A stretch of DNA of 64,000 bases from Burkholderia sp. D-99 (GTDB taxonomy: Bacteria > Pseudomonadota > Gammaproteobacteria > Burkholderiales > Burkholderiaceae), in the NCBI RefSeq assembly GCF_011605345.1, contig NZ_JAAOXM010000005.1, positions 62,001 to 126,000 of the forward strand. The letters run 5' to 3'. Made by a program: the position numbers and the translations under genes. Under the pieces are notes generated by a model that saw nothing but the letters and a program-made list of their open reading frames with translations, did not search any database and was not told where the DNA came from. Below, piece after piece: positions 1 through 7,887 of this stretch (position 1 is the stretch's first letter; the number at the start of each line of letters is the position of its first letter).

Positions 1-823
1 ACAGCGCGCCGGTCTCGGTGCTGCCGTAGTTACGCGACAACCCGAGCCCGAACGCGGCCTGGAACTGCGCGTCGAGCGGCGCGTCGACCGGCCCCGCGCC
101 CGCCATCGCCACGCGCAGCCGTGCCGGGCGCGCACCGCTGCCGGCGCGGCGCGCCAGCAGCGACGCGATGAACGGCGTGAGCGCGCAATGCGTGGCGCGC
201 TGCCGCAGCGCGTCGACGGTGCGGCCGAGCTGGGTCGGCGCACAGATCTCGAGCGCGCAGCCCGCATCGGCGGCGGCCCAGAGCCAGCCCAGCACGTATG
301 CGTGGTAGACGGGCGCGACGAGCAGCACGTGATGCTCGGGCGCGAGCCCGAGCAGGTCGATGTAGCGACGCGCTTCCTGCCGCCAGCTCGCGACCGGACG
401 GAACACGACGGACGGCCGGCCGGTCGAGCCCGACGTCAGCAGGTGCAAGCCGCTTTCCGGCGGGTTGTCGCCGGTGCGCGCCGGCGCGGCCGCGATGCGC
501 TCGATCGTCAGCGACTGGCTGTCCGCCAGGCGCCAGAGGGTGTCGGCGCCGATTTCGCGCGCGTAGCCGCGCGCCTCGTCGGCCGTGCTGTCGGCCGGCA
601 GGACGAGCGGCGAAATGCCGTGCGCCAGCAGGAAGAACAGCAGCGCGGCATGCGGCAGTGTGTTGTCGACGTAGACGACCGCCCGCGTGCCGATGCCGTG
701 CTCGGCGGCCAGCGCGTCGCGCCACGCGGCGAGCGTCGCCGTGCCGGCATGGCGGGCCGCCACCTGCTCGAACGACGCGTCGCCCGGCGGCGCGGGCCGC
801 GCGATGAATTCAGCGTTCGACAT
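1..823 (-). CDS. AMP-dependent acyl/aryl ligase (adenylation enzyme), partial
   Basis: This adenylate-forming (ANL) enzyme should activate a carboxylic acid with ATP for loading on CoA or a carrier protein. The start is complete and the reading frame runs off the left edge. About 274 residues are visible. The A3 phosphate-binding motif LLTSGSTGRPSVV lies near residues 129-140, and the A5 motif NYGSTETG is close to the window edge. The N-terminal part before A3 is short for the family, which suggests a compact ligase. The ATG at 823 lies inside the end of the upstream radical SAM gene (14-base overlap), so the two are translationally coupled. The substrate cannot be read from this fragment. 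It is the most distal visible gene of the minus-strand operon that starts with the ACP at 11349. Confidence 0.88.
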   Translation of the reverse strand, partial: MSNAEFIARPAPPGDASFEQVAARHAGTATLAAWRDALAAEHGIGTRAVVYVDNTLPHAALLFFLLAHGISPLVLPADSTADEARGYAREIGADTLWRLADSQSLTIERIAAAPARTGDNPPESGLHLLTSGSTGRPSVVFRPVASWRQEARRYIDLLGLAPEHHVLLVAPVYHAYVLGWLWAAADAGCALEICAPTQLGRTVDALRQRATHCALTPFIASLLARRAGSGARPARLRVAMAGAGPVDAPLDAQFQAAFGLGLSRNYGSTETGAL

Positions 824-1931
824 AGTGGGCCTTCTTGGCTTCGAGCAGGCGGCGCACGCCGGGCGGCGCATAGGACGGCGCGCGGCACAGCTCGTCGAGC
901 GTGATCTGGTCCTCGAAATACAGGCTGAGCGTGTCCCACGGCGTGAAGCAGCCCTTGCACGCGTCGAGGCGCGGGCGCTCGCCCAGCAGCAGTTCGTAGA
1001 AGCCGGTGCGGTTGACCTGATCGAGCGCCGCTTCCCAGTTGTCCGTGGTCAGGTCGCCCATCTTGTGGAACCAGATGTTCGGGCAGGGCGTCACGACGCC
1101 GTCGTCGAACGTCGACACGACGAGCCGAGGCAGGTGGCAGCGCCACGAGCGCACGCCGTCGCGATAGAACGCGATCAGCCGGTCGAGATAGGGCTTCGGC
1201 GGCAGCACGTGCGCGAATTCCGCGAGCATCGACGGCAGCGCGTCGATGTGGTGGTACTGGTCCGGACGCACCTGGAATCGCTCGCTGTCCGGCCCGCGCA
1301 CCGGGAACGGAAACAGCTGCGGCGGATTCTCGCGAAACTGCCCGCACCACTCGACCAGCGCGCGCAGGTAGGGCGCGCTTCGATCGTTCAGCACACCGTA
1401 TATTTCGAGCGGTAGGCCGGCCTCGACGATCCGGCGGATCCGGTCGAGCACCATCGAATGAATCGATTCCGACTGCACGCGGTAGCTGTTGCCGTGGTAG
1501 TCGCTGCTGTCGAGCGACACCTGCACGGTGATGTTGCCGAGCTTGACGAGCCGCTCGATCTTGTCATCGGTCAGCGGCAGCGCGTTGGTCTGCACGATCA
1601 GCGTTTCATAGCGCGGCGCCATCTTCTCGATGAACGCCATGATTCCCTTGACGATGAAGATCTCGCCGCCGGTGAGCTTCAGCAACGGCGGGGCGAGCGC
1701 TTCGTCGACACGCTCGACGATCGTGTCGAGCCGCGTGCCGAGATCGTTGCCTTGCGCGTAGCGAGCGATCGTCGGTGTCTGGAAGATCAGTTTGCCTTCG
1801 TGCGACGCCTTCAGGTTGCTCTGCCCGGTCAGGCAGTATTCGCAACTGAGGTTGCACGCGTTCTCGTTGATCACGAGGTCGTTGCCGAGCAGCTGTCTGG
1901 CGACGTCGGGTTCATGCGCGAGTGGATTCAT
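810..1931 (-). CDS. Radical SAM protein with SPASM-like C-terminus
   Basis: This 373-residue radical SAM enzyme probably modifies a pathway intermediate by a 5'-deoxyadenosyl radical. The cluster-binding motif CNLSCEYC (CX3CX2C) is at residues 26-33. The C-terminal third carries further cysteines (a C-x-P-C-P-N segment and a CKGC segment), as expected for SPASM/twitch auxiliary iron-sulfur domains. A longer reading frame exists upstream. I chose the ATG at 1931 because it overlaps the stop of the preceding gene as ATGA and because the extension is unlike the family. It follows a second, B12-type radical SAM gene. The substrate is unknown; a small molecule is more likely than a peptide because no precursor peptide gene is visible. 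Confidence 0.9.
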   Translation of the reverse strand: MNPLAHEPDVARQLLGNDLVINENACNLSCEYCLTGQSNLKASHEGKLIFQTPTIARYAQGNDLGTRLDTIVERVDEALAPPLLKLTGGEIFIVKGIMAFIEKMAPRYETLIVQTNALPLTDDKIERLVKLGNITVQVSLDSSDYHGNSYRVQSESIHSMVLDRIRRIVEAGLPLEIYGVLNDRSAPYLRALVEWCGQFRENPPQLFPFPVRGPDSERFQVRPDQYHHIDALPSMLAEFAHVLPPKPYLDRLIAFYRDGVRSWRCHLPRLVVSTFDDGVVTPCPNIWFHKMGDLTTDNWEAALDQVNRTGFYELLLGERPRLDACKGCFTPWDTLSLYFEDQITLDELCRAPSYAPPGVRRLLEAKKAHYVER

Positions 1932-3727
1932 GGTCGGACCGCCTCGTCGGGTTGGGAATGGAATGGTCGGGAGCCGGCCGACCGCCACCCGGCGGCGAGC
2001 TCGGCGTCGAGCGTGCGCAGCGCGTCGAGCGCCGCGCGATACCGCGAGTCGACGGCCGGCCGCTCGGCGAGCACGTCCGCTTCGGTCAGCGCGCCCTGCT
2101 CGGCGCGTAGCGTCAGCCGCGAAATCAGCGCGAGGTTGAATTCGGCGAGCGCGTCGCGCAGCACGCGCACTCCGGTTTCAGCCGCCGCAATCGCACGCGC
2201 GCCGGCCGGCGTCGCGGCCCGGCGCTTCAACCGCGACAGGCGCAGGCTGAAGGCCGGATCGTTTCGCTCGAATTCGAATACGGGCGGCAGCGCACCGTCC
2301 GTCGACGCGGCGTCCTTCCTGAACAGCAGCGGCATCGACGCGGCCAGCGCCGCGATGCGCGCATCCTGGAAGTCGTACGCGAACGGGTCGAGCGACAGCG
2401 CGTAGTCGTCGTGCAGTAGCCGCTCCTCGCGCAACGTGTCGAGCACGCTGGCGCCGGGGTAGAGCTCCAGCGGCGTCGTATAGCGGCGCAGATGCTGGCC
2501 GAGGAAGCGGTGCAGGAACGCGTTGTTGGCGCGAATCTCGTCGAACGACGACCACGGGTGGTACGCGATGAAACCGAATTCGACGTGAATGCCGGCGCCG
2601 CGCAACAGCCCGATCGCGCGAATGTTGTCCTCGACCGTCGATTTCTTGTTCCAGCGGTCGAGGCCGCGCTGCGAGCCGGATTCGATGCCGATCAGCACTT
2701 TTTCGAGCCCCGAGCGATGGAGCAGCGCCAGCAGCGGCCGATCCGCCTCGTGCCAGCTCCGCGCCTGCGTGCAGCAGCTGTAGTGGATGTGCAGCCCGCG
2801 ATCGAGCACGCCTTGCGCGATCGCGCCGATGCGGCGCTTGCCGAGCGTGCCGCCGCCCGGATCCTCGAACGTCGAATCGACGAACTCGAAGGTGTCGACC
2901 CGGTACTGGCGGTGCAGCCGCTCGATTTCGTCGAGGATCCGTCCGGTCGAGCGGGTGCGCCAGAGCTTCCCGCCGTTGATCTTGTTGCCCGCATGCGGCG
3001 CGTTGCAGAACGTGCAGCTGCCGCTGCAGCCGCGCGTCGTCGCCACCCGCATGCTGGACAGGCGGCCGTCGTTCGTCTCGTACTGGTCCCGCATCGCTTC
3101 GGGCAGCATGTCGAGCTCGACGACCGTATGGCCGACCGGATTGTCGACACAGTCGTCGGCCGCGCGCCGCCAGCTCAGCGCCGGCACGTTCGCGAAGTCG
3201 CTGTCCTGCCAGAGGGCTTCGACATAGCGCACGAGCGGCACGTCGCCTTCGCCGCGCACCAGCGCATCGAGGAACGACCAGTTCGGATTGCGCAGCAGCT
3301 GTGAGCCGAGCGAGGTCGCGAGCGGGCCGCCGGCCAGGAACGCGGGGGCGGGCCCGAGGCGCGCGCGTAGCGCATGGCCGAACGCCGTCGCATGCGAGAT
3401 GCTGACGGTCGTGAGCGACAGGCCGACGAGGTCCGGCCGGAATGCCCGGATCCGCTCGATCGCGGCGGCATCGCCGGCGCCGCCCGCCGGCACCTCGACG
3501 ATGCGGCAGTCGATGCTCAGGCGGCGCAGGATCGCGACGAGATAACTGACGCCGAGATGCTCGGAGCTGACCACGAGATCGCCGTCCAGCAGCACCGGGA
3601 AGCAGACCCGCATCGGCCGCGGATGCGTGAAGTCGACGGCCGAGCGCAGCGGGTCGCCGTCCTCGTCGCCGGGCGCGGCGAACGGAATCAGCGGAATCAC
3701 GGGCTTGATGTGAAGCGCAGCCGGCAT
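1928..3727 (-). CDS. B12-binding-type radical SAM protein
   Basis: This 599-residue protein has an N-terminal Rossmann-like region at about residues 40-190, typical of cobalamin-binding radical SAM enzymes. A radical SAM domain follows, with the motif RGCSGSCTFC (cluster cysteines 234, 238, 241). A classic DxHxxG cobalamin motif is not evident, as in many members of this class. Such enzymes perform C- or P-methylation or ring rearrangements on unactivated positions. The gene starts one base after the stop of the phosphatase-like gene and overlaps the next radical SAM gene by four bases, so all three are expected to be co-translated. The reaction is inferred only from the family. Confidence 0.88.
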   Translation of the reverse strand: MPAALHIKPVIPLIPFAAPGDEDGDPLRSAVDFTHPRPMRVCFPVLLDGDLVVSSEHLGVSYLVAILRRLSIDCRIVEVPAGGAGDAAAIERIRAFRPDLVGLSLTTVSISHATAFGHALRARLGPAPAFLAGGPLATSLGSQLLRNPNWSFLDALVRGEGDVPLVRYVEALWQDSDFANVPALSWRRAADDCVDNPVGHTVVELDMLPEAMRDQYETNDGRLSSMRVATTRGCSGSCTFCNAPHAGNKINGGKLWRTRSTGRILDEIERLHRQYRVDTFEFVDSTFEDPGGGTLGKRRIGAIAQGVLDRGLHIHYSCCTQARSWHEADRPLLALLHRSGLEKVLIGIESGSQRGLDRWNKKSTVEDNIRAIGLLRGAGIHVEFGFIAYHPWSSFDEIRANNAFLHRFLGQHLRRYTTPLELYPGASVLDTLREERLLHDDYALSLDPFAYDFQDARIAALAASMPLLFRKDAASTDGALPPVFEFERNDPAFSLRLSRLKRRAATPAGARAIAAAETGVRVLRDALAEFNLALISRLTLRAEQGALTEADVLAERPAVDSRYRAALDALRTLDAELAAGWRSAGSRPFHSQPDEAVRP

Positions 3728-3728
3728 G

Positions 3729-5231
3729 TCAGAAATAGCCGATCTGTTGCAGCTGGCTGTCCATGAACGCCGATTCGGCGTCGGTCATGCGCCGGCCGCC
3801 GGCGTGCTGCTGCGCCGCCTCGCGGGCGACATCGCCGCCGGGTTCGACCAGCCAGTGGCCGTCGAGACGATCGGGTACCGGCAGGCCGAGATGGGCGAGG
3901 AGGGTCGGGTAGATGTCCTCGATGCGGGCGAACAGCGCCGCGCCGCGCGGAAACGCCGGGCCGGCGACGAACACGATGCCGTCCGGCCGGTGCACGCCGC
4001 GCTGCGCGGGCTCGCTCCAGATCGTTCCGGTCAGGTTCGGCGTCGGCATCACGCTGAAGTCGCGCGGAATCAGCAGGTAGTCGGGCGCGTCCGCCAGCCG
4101 CGCGCCGCGATACACGTGCTCGCGCTTTTCCAGCCGGAACCAGGGCTGGCCGTGCGCGTCGACGACGGTTGCGAGTGCGTCGGCCAACGCGCGCTCGGCG
4201 TCCGGCAGCGTGTCGGCATCGAGCGTGCCGTGCGCGTCGCGGCCCTTGAGGTTCGCGTTCAGGCCGAAGCAGCCGGGCGTCGGCATGTAGAAGCGGGTCT
4301 GCGCCCACGCGACGGTGCGACGGTAATGGAACGGCGAGTCGAACCACGCGCGCTGCGTCGCGTCGTCGTTCGCCAGTTGCCCGCCGGCGCCCGCCGGTGC
4401 GAATTCGGTCGCCAGCAGGCCGTGCTGCTCCAGCAGCTCGTGCACGTTGAAATCGGCATCGCAGCGGCCGAAGCCGTGGTCCGACGCCACCACGAACAGC
4501 GTGTCGTCGTCCACCAGCTCGAGCAGCGTGCCCAGCGCGCGGTCGACGTCGGCGTAGATGCGCTCCACGTCGGGGCCGGGGTGTGCGTCCTCGCCCCAGT
4601 AGTAGTGGCTCACGCGGTCGATCTCGGTAAAGACCACGAACAGCGCGTCGACGGGGCGGTGCTGCTGCAGGTGCAGGCAGGTGCGCGCGCGATCGTCGAT
4701 GAAGCGGCTCGCACGTTCGACGTAGTCGTCCTGGCCGCGGTACATCGTCACGATGTCCGAGTGATAGTGCAGGCCCGCGGCGGCCAGCTCGCTCATCAGC
4801 TCCGGCGGCTCCGTATAGCGCAGCGTCTTCGACAGCGGCCAGCTCACCATGTAGCCGTCGCGCAGCGGCGCGGGCGGATGCGTCATCGGCACGTTGTAGA
4901 CGCCGACACGGTAGCCGTGGCGTTCCAGCGTGCGCCATACCGGTTCGCGGCCATAGTCGGCGACGTTCATGCCGCGCGCCGAGTAATCGCCGGCCTGGGT
5001 CGACCAGAACTGGTAGACCCCGTGCTCGCCCGGCTCGACGCCGGTAAACATCGACGCCCAGCCGGGTGCGGTATGCGGCGGAAAGGTCGACTGCAGCACG
5101 CCCGATGCGGCACGCGCACGCAACGCCTTGAAATTCGGCAACCGATCCCGCGCGATCAGATCGTCCAGGACCGTTGCCGACGCGCCGTCGATGCCGAGTA
5201 CCAGCAGTTTGAGCGCATTCGATGTCGTCAT
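3729..5231 (-). CDS. Alkaline phosphatase superfamily (phosphodiesterase/NPP-type) hydrolase
   Basis: This 500-residue metal-dependent phospho- or sulfo-ester hydrolase belongs to the type I phosphodiesterase/nucleotide pyrophosphatase group. Visible metal and catalytic positions are GIDG (Asp15), the nucleophile segment FPPHTAPGW (Thr54), a TEIDRVSHYY segment, and ASDHGF near residue 245. There is no signal peptide with the chosen start, so it should be cytosolic. I preferred the ATG at 5231 because the sequence just before it looks non-coding and the fold begins immediately after (KLLVLGIDG). In this cluster it may remove a phosphate or sulfate added during biosynthesis; an APS kinase homologue is encoded at 19509. 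That link is inference. Confidence 0.85.
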   Translation of the reverse strand: MTTSNALKLLVLGIDGASATVLDDLIARDRLPNFKALRARAASGVLQSTFPPHTAPGWASMFTGVEPGEHGVYQFWSTQAGDYSARGMNVADYGREPVWRTLERHGYRVGVYNVPMTHPPAPLRDGYMVSWPLSKTLRYTEPPELMSELAAAGLHYHSDIVTMYRGQDDYVERASRFIDDRARTCLHLQQHRPVDALFVVFTEIDRVSHYYWGEDAHPGPDVERIYADVDRALGTLLELVDDDTLFVVASDHGFGRCDADFNVHELLEQHGLLATEFAPAGAGGQLANDDATQRAWFDSPFHYRRTVAWAQTRFYMPTPGCFGLNANLKGRDAHGTLDADTLPDAERALADALATVVDAHGQPWFRLEKREHVYRGARLADAPDYLLIPRDFSVMPTPNLTGTIWSEPAQRGVHRPDGIVFVAGPAFPRGAALFARIEDIYPTLLAHLGLPVPDRLDGHWLVEPGGDVAREAAQQHAGGRRMTDAESAFMDSQLQQIGYF

Positions 5232-5308
5232 CGACTGTGGCGCGGCGCGTGCCGCGCTTCCATGGTGAAGGTTTAAGGTGTCCGGCGCCGCGCGCGGCGG
5301 CCGGAGCG

Positions 5309-5659
5309 TCATCGTTTTCGGGGCGGCTTGCCGGGCTGGCCGGCAAACCGGATCGAGTGCGCGAGCCACACGCTCAGGCGCGCGGTGTCGTCCAGCATCG
5401 CGTCGGGCACCAGCACGTACTGGCGGCTCGGCGGGCTGGTCGGCTCGTACTGCAGCGGCCGCGCGCCGCGCTCTTGCAGCAGCGCGGCGTGGTGCACGGG
5501 ATCGAGCTTGATCGCGAGGCCGACGTTGGACAGCGACGCGAACGGCTTGCCGTTCGCATACGCCATCACGCCGCCGAACATCGCCCGGAAGCTGATCGCG
5601 TTCGGATCAGGGGCGGCCAGCATCACCGGCGCCTGCAGTTGCCTGGGATCGTGGTGCAT
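5309..5659 (-). CDS. TfoX N-terminal domain-like small protein
   Basis: This 116-residue protein resembles the TfoX/Sxy N-terminal domain. It has a RAMFGGVMAYANGKPFASL core, a segment beginning with an aliphatic strand (VGLAIKLD), and a PSRQYVLVP segment. The C-terminal TfoX domain is absent. Stand-alone TfoX-N proteins are widespread and mostly uncharacterised; the regulatory role of full-length TfoX in competence should not be transferred. It sits 24 bases after the VOC gene and 78 bases before the phosphatase-like gene in the same direction, so it is part of the operon. Its role in biosynthesis is unclear. Confidence 0.8.
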   Translation of the reverse strand: MHHDPRQLQAPVMLAAPDPNAISFRAMFGGVMAYANGKPFASLSNVGLAIKLDPVHHAALLQERGARPLQYEPTSPPSRQYVLVPDAMLDDTARLSVWLAHSIRFAGQPGKPPRKR

Positions 5660-5682
5660 GGCGAGTGCCTCGCGTCGGGAGA

Positions 5683-6075
5683 TCAGCGAAGCGGCGTCGC
5701 CAGCTCGACCAGCACACCGTTGTTGTCGAGCACGTAGCCGACCTTTTGCCCCCAGGGCTTCTCGATCGGCGTCTTGACCGGCGTGGCGCCGTTGGCGACC
5801 GCGTGCGCGTAGGCCGCCTCGATCTCGGGGCTGACCAGCACCACCTCGATGCCGGCAGGCATTTCGCCGGCCAGGTTCTTGCGGTACTGGACGGGCACGC
5901 TGGTCGCCGCGAGCTCGTCGCAGACGAACGCGAGCGTCGTGTCGCCGGTTTCCATTTCGGCGTACTGATTGCTGTCATGCACGAAGCGGCGCGTCAGGCC
6001 GAAAGCCTGCTCGTAGAACGCCACCGTTTGCAACACATCGTTCGTATAGACGATTACATAGCCAAGCTGCATCAC
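5683..6075 (-). CDS. VOC (glyoxalase/bleomycin resistance) family protein
   Basis: This 130-residue single VOC module begins MMQLGYVIVYTNDVLQTVAFY and ends with a DNNGVLVELATP strand, the usual beta-alpha-beta-beta-beta pattern. Proteins of this family bind metals and small ligands; some are isomerases or dioxygenases and some sequester antibiotics. The start overlaps the stop of the upstream unknown gene (ATGA-type), so it is co-translated in the minus-strand biosynthetic operon. It could be a tailoring enzyme or a self-resistance binding protein. The sequence alone does not decide this. Confidence 0.85.
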   Translation of the reverse strand: MMQLGYVIVYTNDVLQTVAFYEQAFGLTRRFVHDSNQYAEMETGDTTLAFVCDELAATSVPVQYRKNLAGEMPAGIEVVLVSPEIEAAYAHAVANGATPVKTPIEKPWGQKVGYVLDNNGVLVELATPLR

Positions 6076-6863
6076 TTCACCTCGGGTGTGGAACGGTTTT
6101 CAAAAGCGGCGGGTGCCGCGCCTTCCCAGTACAGGGCGGCGAAGCCATCCCGGTACGGGGGGAACGTGTGTACGCCGCTCACGAGCGGCTGGCAGCCCCG
6201 GATCACGCCGCGCGCATGACCGAGCGGCTTGGTCAGGACGATCGCGAGGAACATGCGCGTCGCGCCCAGGCACTCGACGAGCCGGCCCGCGCGCGCGGCG
6301 CTGTCGGGCGCATCGCGCAGGATCGCCGTCACGGCTTGCGCAAAGGCGAGATCGGGCACGATCCACGCGTGCGATTCGCCGGCCGCGTCGCGGAACGCGA
6401 GCTTCACGAGATGCCGCTGGCGCGTCGTGCGCAGCAGCTCGATACGCTCCGGCGTGGCCTCGATCAGGGCGGCGCTGCGCGCGCCGGCGAACCCGGCCGC
6501 GACGCTCGCGTCGCAGTGCGACGACAGCCAGGCCTCCAGCCGGCACGCGTCCCAGTCGCCGACGGCCTGCGCCTCGGGCAGCCATGCGACGCGCTCGCGA
6601 TCCTCCGGGCGCCGGTCCGTGCCGCGGGACGGCGCCAGCCGGCAATGCACGGGGCGACCGTACGCGTAGTGCGGCGCGTCGCCGGCCACGTCGGCCAGGT
6701 ACACGGGTTCGGGCCTCAGCCACCGGCCGTCGGGCGTCAACCCGGCCGCGCAGCCGTAAGTCGCGTCGACCTGGGTGATCGCGAGCGGCAGCAGCGTCAC
6801 GTCCTCGAATTCGGCGGGATCGGCGTCGTGCGTTGCGCCTGCCGTCGTCATCGGCTCGTGCAT
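6072..6863 (-). CDS. Conserved-looking protein of unknown function (possible dual OB-fold type)
   Basis: I do not recognise this 263-residue protein with certainty. Its N-terminal segment (LPLAITQVDATYGCAAGL followed by GRWLRPEPV) resembles proteins with a dual OB-fold-containing domain, but this is from memory of the pattern. It has no signal peptide or membrane segment. A GTG at 6872 would add three residues; I prefer the ATG at 6863. The gene lies just after the O-methyltransferase stop and overlaps the VOC gene, which makes it an integral part of the biosynthetic operon. Confidence 0.6.
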   Translation of the reverse strand: MHEPMTTAGATHDADPAEFEDVTLLPLAITQVDATYGCAAGLTPDGRWLRPEPVYLADVAGDAPHYAYGRPVHCRLAPSRGTDRRPEDRERVAWLPEAQAVGDWDACRLEAWLSSHCDASVAAGFAGARSAALIEATPERIELLRTTRQRHLVKLAFRDAAGESHAWIVPDLAFAQAVTAILRDAPDSAARAGRLVECLGATRMFLAIVLTKPLGHARGVIRGCQPLVSGVHTFPPYRDGFAALYWEGAAPAAFENRSTPEVK

Positions 6864-6873
6864 GGCGCGCACC

Positions 6874-7887
6874 TCATGGCGCCGACGCGCAGACCAGCGC
6901 GCCGGGAACGAGCGGGAACCGCCGGCTCGCGACCGCGGTGAAGCCGTGCCGCACGAGCCGTTCGCACATGTCGCGGTCGGTCAGCGCGAACTCGGCGCCG
7001 ACGCAGGCCCAGTCGACGGTCATCAGGTCAGCGGCGCTGAAGCAGGCGGGATCGAGAAACTGGTCGTAGACGACGAGCCGCGCGCCGCTGCGCAGCCCGC
7101 CGCGCAGCGCGTCCAGCAGCGCGTCGATCTCGCGGTCGCTCAGCAGGTGCAGCACGTTCGACACGATGGCGGCGTCGGCCGCGGCGATTTCGGTGCCCAG
7201 TGCCTGCGGCCGGGTGATGTCGTCCGCGACGAAGCGAAAGCGTTCGCGATCGGCCATGCCGGCGACGCGCGCGTCGAAAAGGGCCGCGACCGGGGGACGG
7301 TCCACGATGCAATAACGGGTGTGCGGCAGCAGCGCCGCCAGCTCGCCGGCGAGCGCGCCGTCCGCGCCGCCGATATCGAGGATGGCGCCATGGGCCGGCA
7401 TCGCCGCGTAGCGGTAGACGTGCAGCGCGAGGGCACGCGCGGAGGCCGCCATCGCCTGCTGATAGCAGGTCAGGAACGCCGCGTCGTCGATCTGTTCGAG
7501 CGGGCGTTCGGTCACGCCGGTCTCGAGCGCGGCGCGCAGCGAGCCGTGGTCGGCATGCCACCGGCGCAACCGCGATTCCATCGCCACGACCGGCAGCACG
7601 GCTCGCGTCGCGGACGGCAGCGAATACGCGGCGCCGCTGCGCTCGAGCACGCCGACCGTCGCCAGCAGCTCGAGAAACTGCGCGAGCGGCGCGGCGCGCC
7701 AACCGCCCGCCGCCGCGAGCGCCTCGGCCGTGGCCGGCGCCTGTTGCAGCCGCGCCAGTGCACCGGTCTCCGTCAGCGTCATCAGGATGTCGCTGATCTT
7801 GTAGGCCATCGCCCAGAACATGGCGGGATTGCCCGACGGCGCGCGCAAGGCCGCATGGGCGTCGATCCGATGCTCGACGGCGCTCAT
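6874..7887 (-). CDS. SAM-dependent O-methyltransferase (plant-type dimerising family)
   Basis: This 337-residue methyltransferase has an N-terminal winged-helix dimerisation region (residues about 15-110) and a C-terminal Rossmann fold. Motif I appears as ILDIGGADG, followed by YCIVDRP, and there is a DAAIVSNVLHLL segment. This is the architecture of the family 2 O-methyltransferases that methylate aromatic or polyketide hydroxyls. The ATG at 7887 overlaps the stop of the ketosynthase fusion gene as ATGA, so the start is well fixed even though the open frame extends further upstream. It is probably a tailoring enzyme of the region A product. Confidence 0.88.
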   Translation of the reverse strand: MSAVEHRIDAHAALRAPSGNPAMFWAMAYKISDILMTLTETGALARLQQAPATAEALAAAGGWRAAPLAQFLELLATVGVLERSGAAYSLPSATRAVLPVVAMESRLRRWHADHGSLRAALETGVTERPLEQIDDAAFLTCYQQAMAASARALALHVYRYAAMPAHGAILDIGGADGALAGELAALLPHTRYCIVDRPPVAALFDARVAGMADRERFRFVADDITRPQALGTEIAAADAAIVSNVLHLLSDREIDALLDALRGGLRSGARLVVYDQFLDPACFSAADLMTVDWACVGAEFALTDRDMCERLVRHGFTAVASRRFPLVPGALVCASAP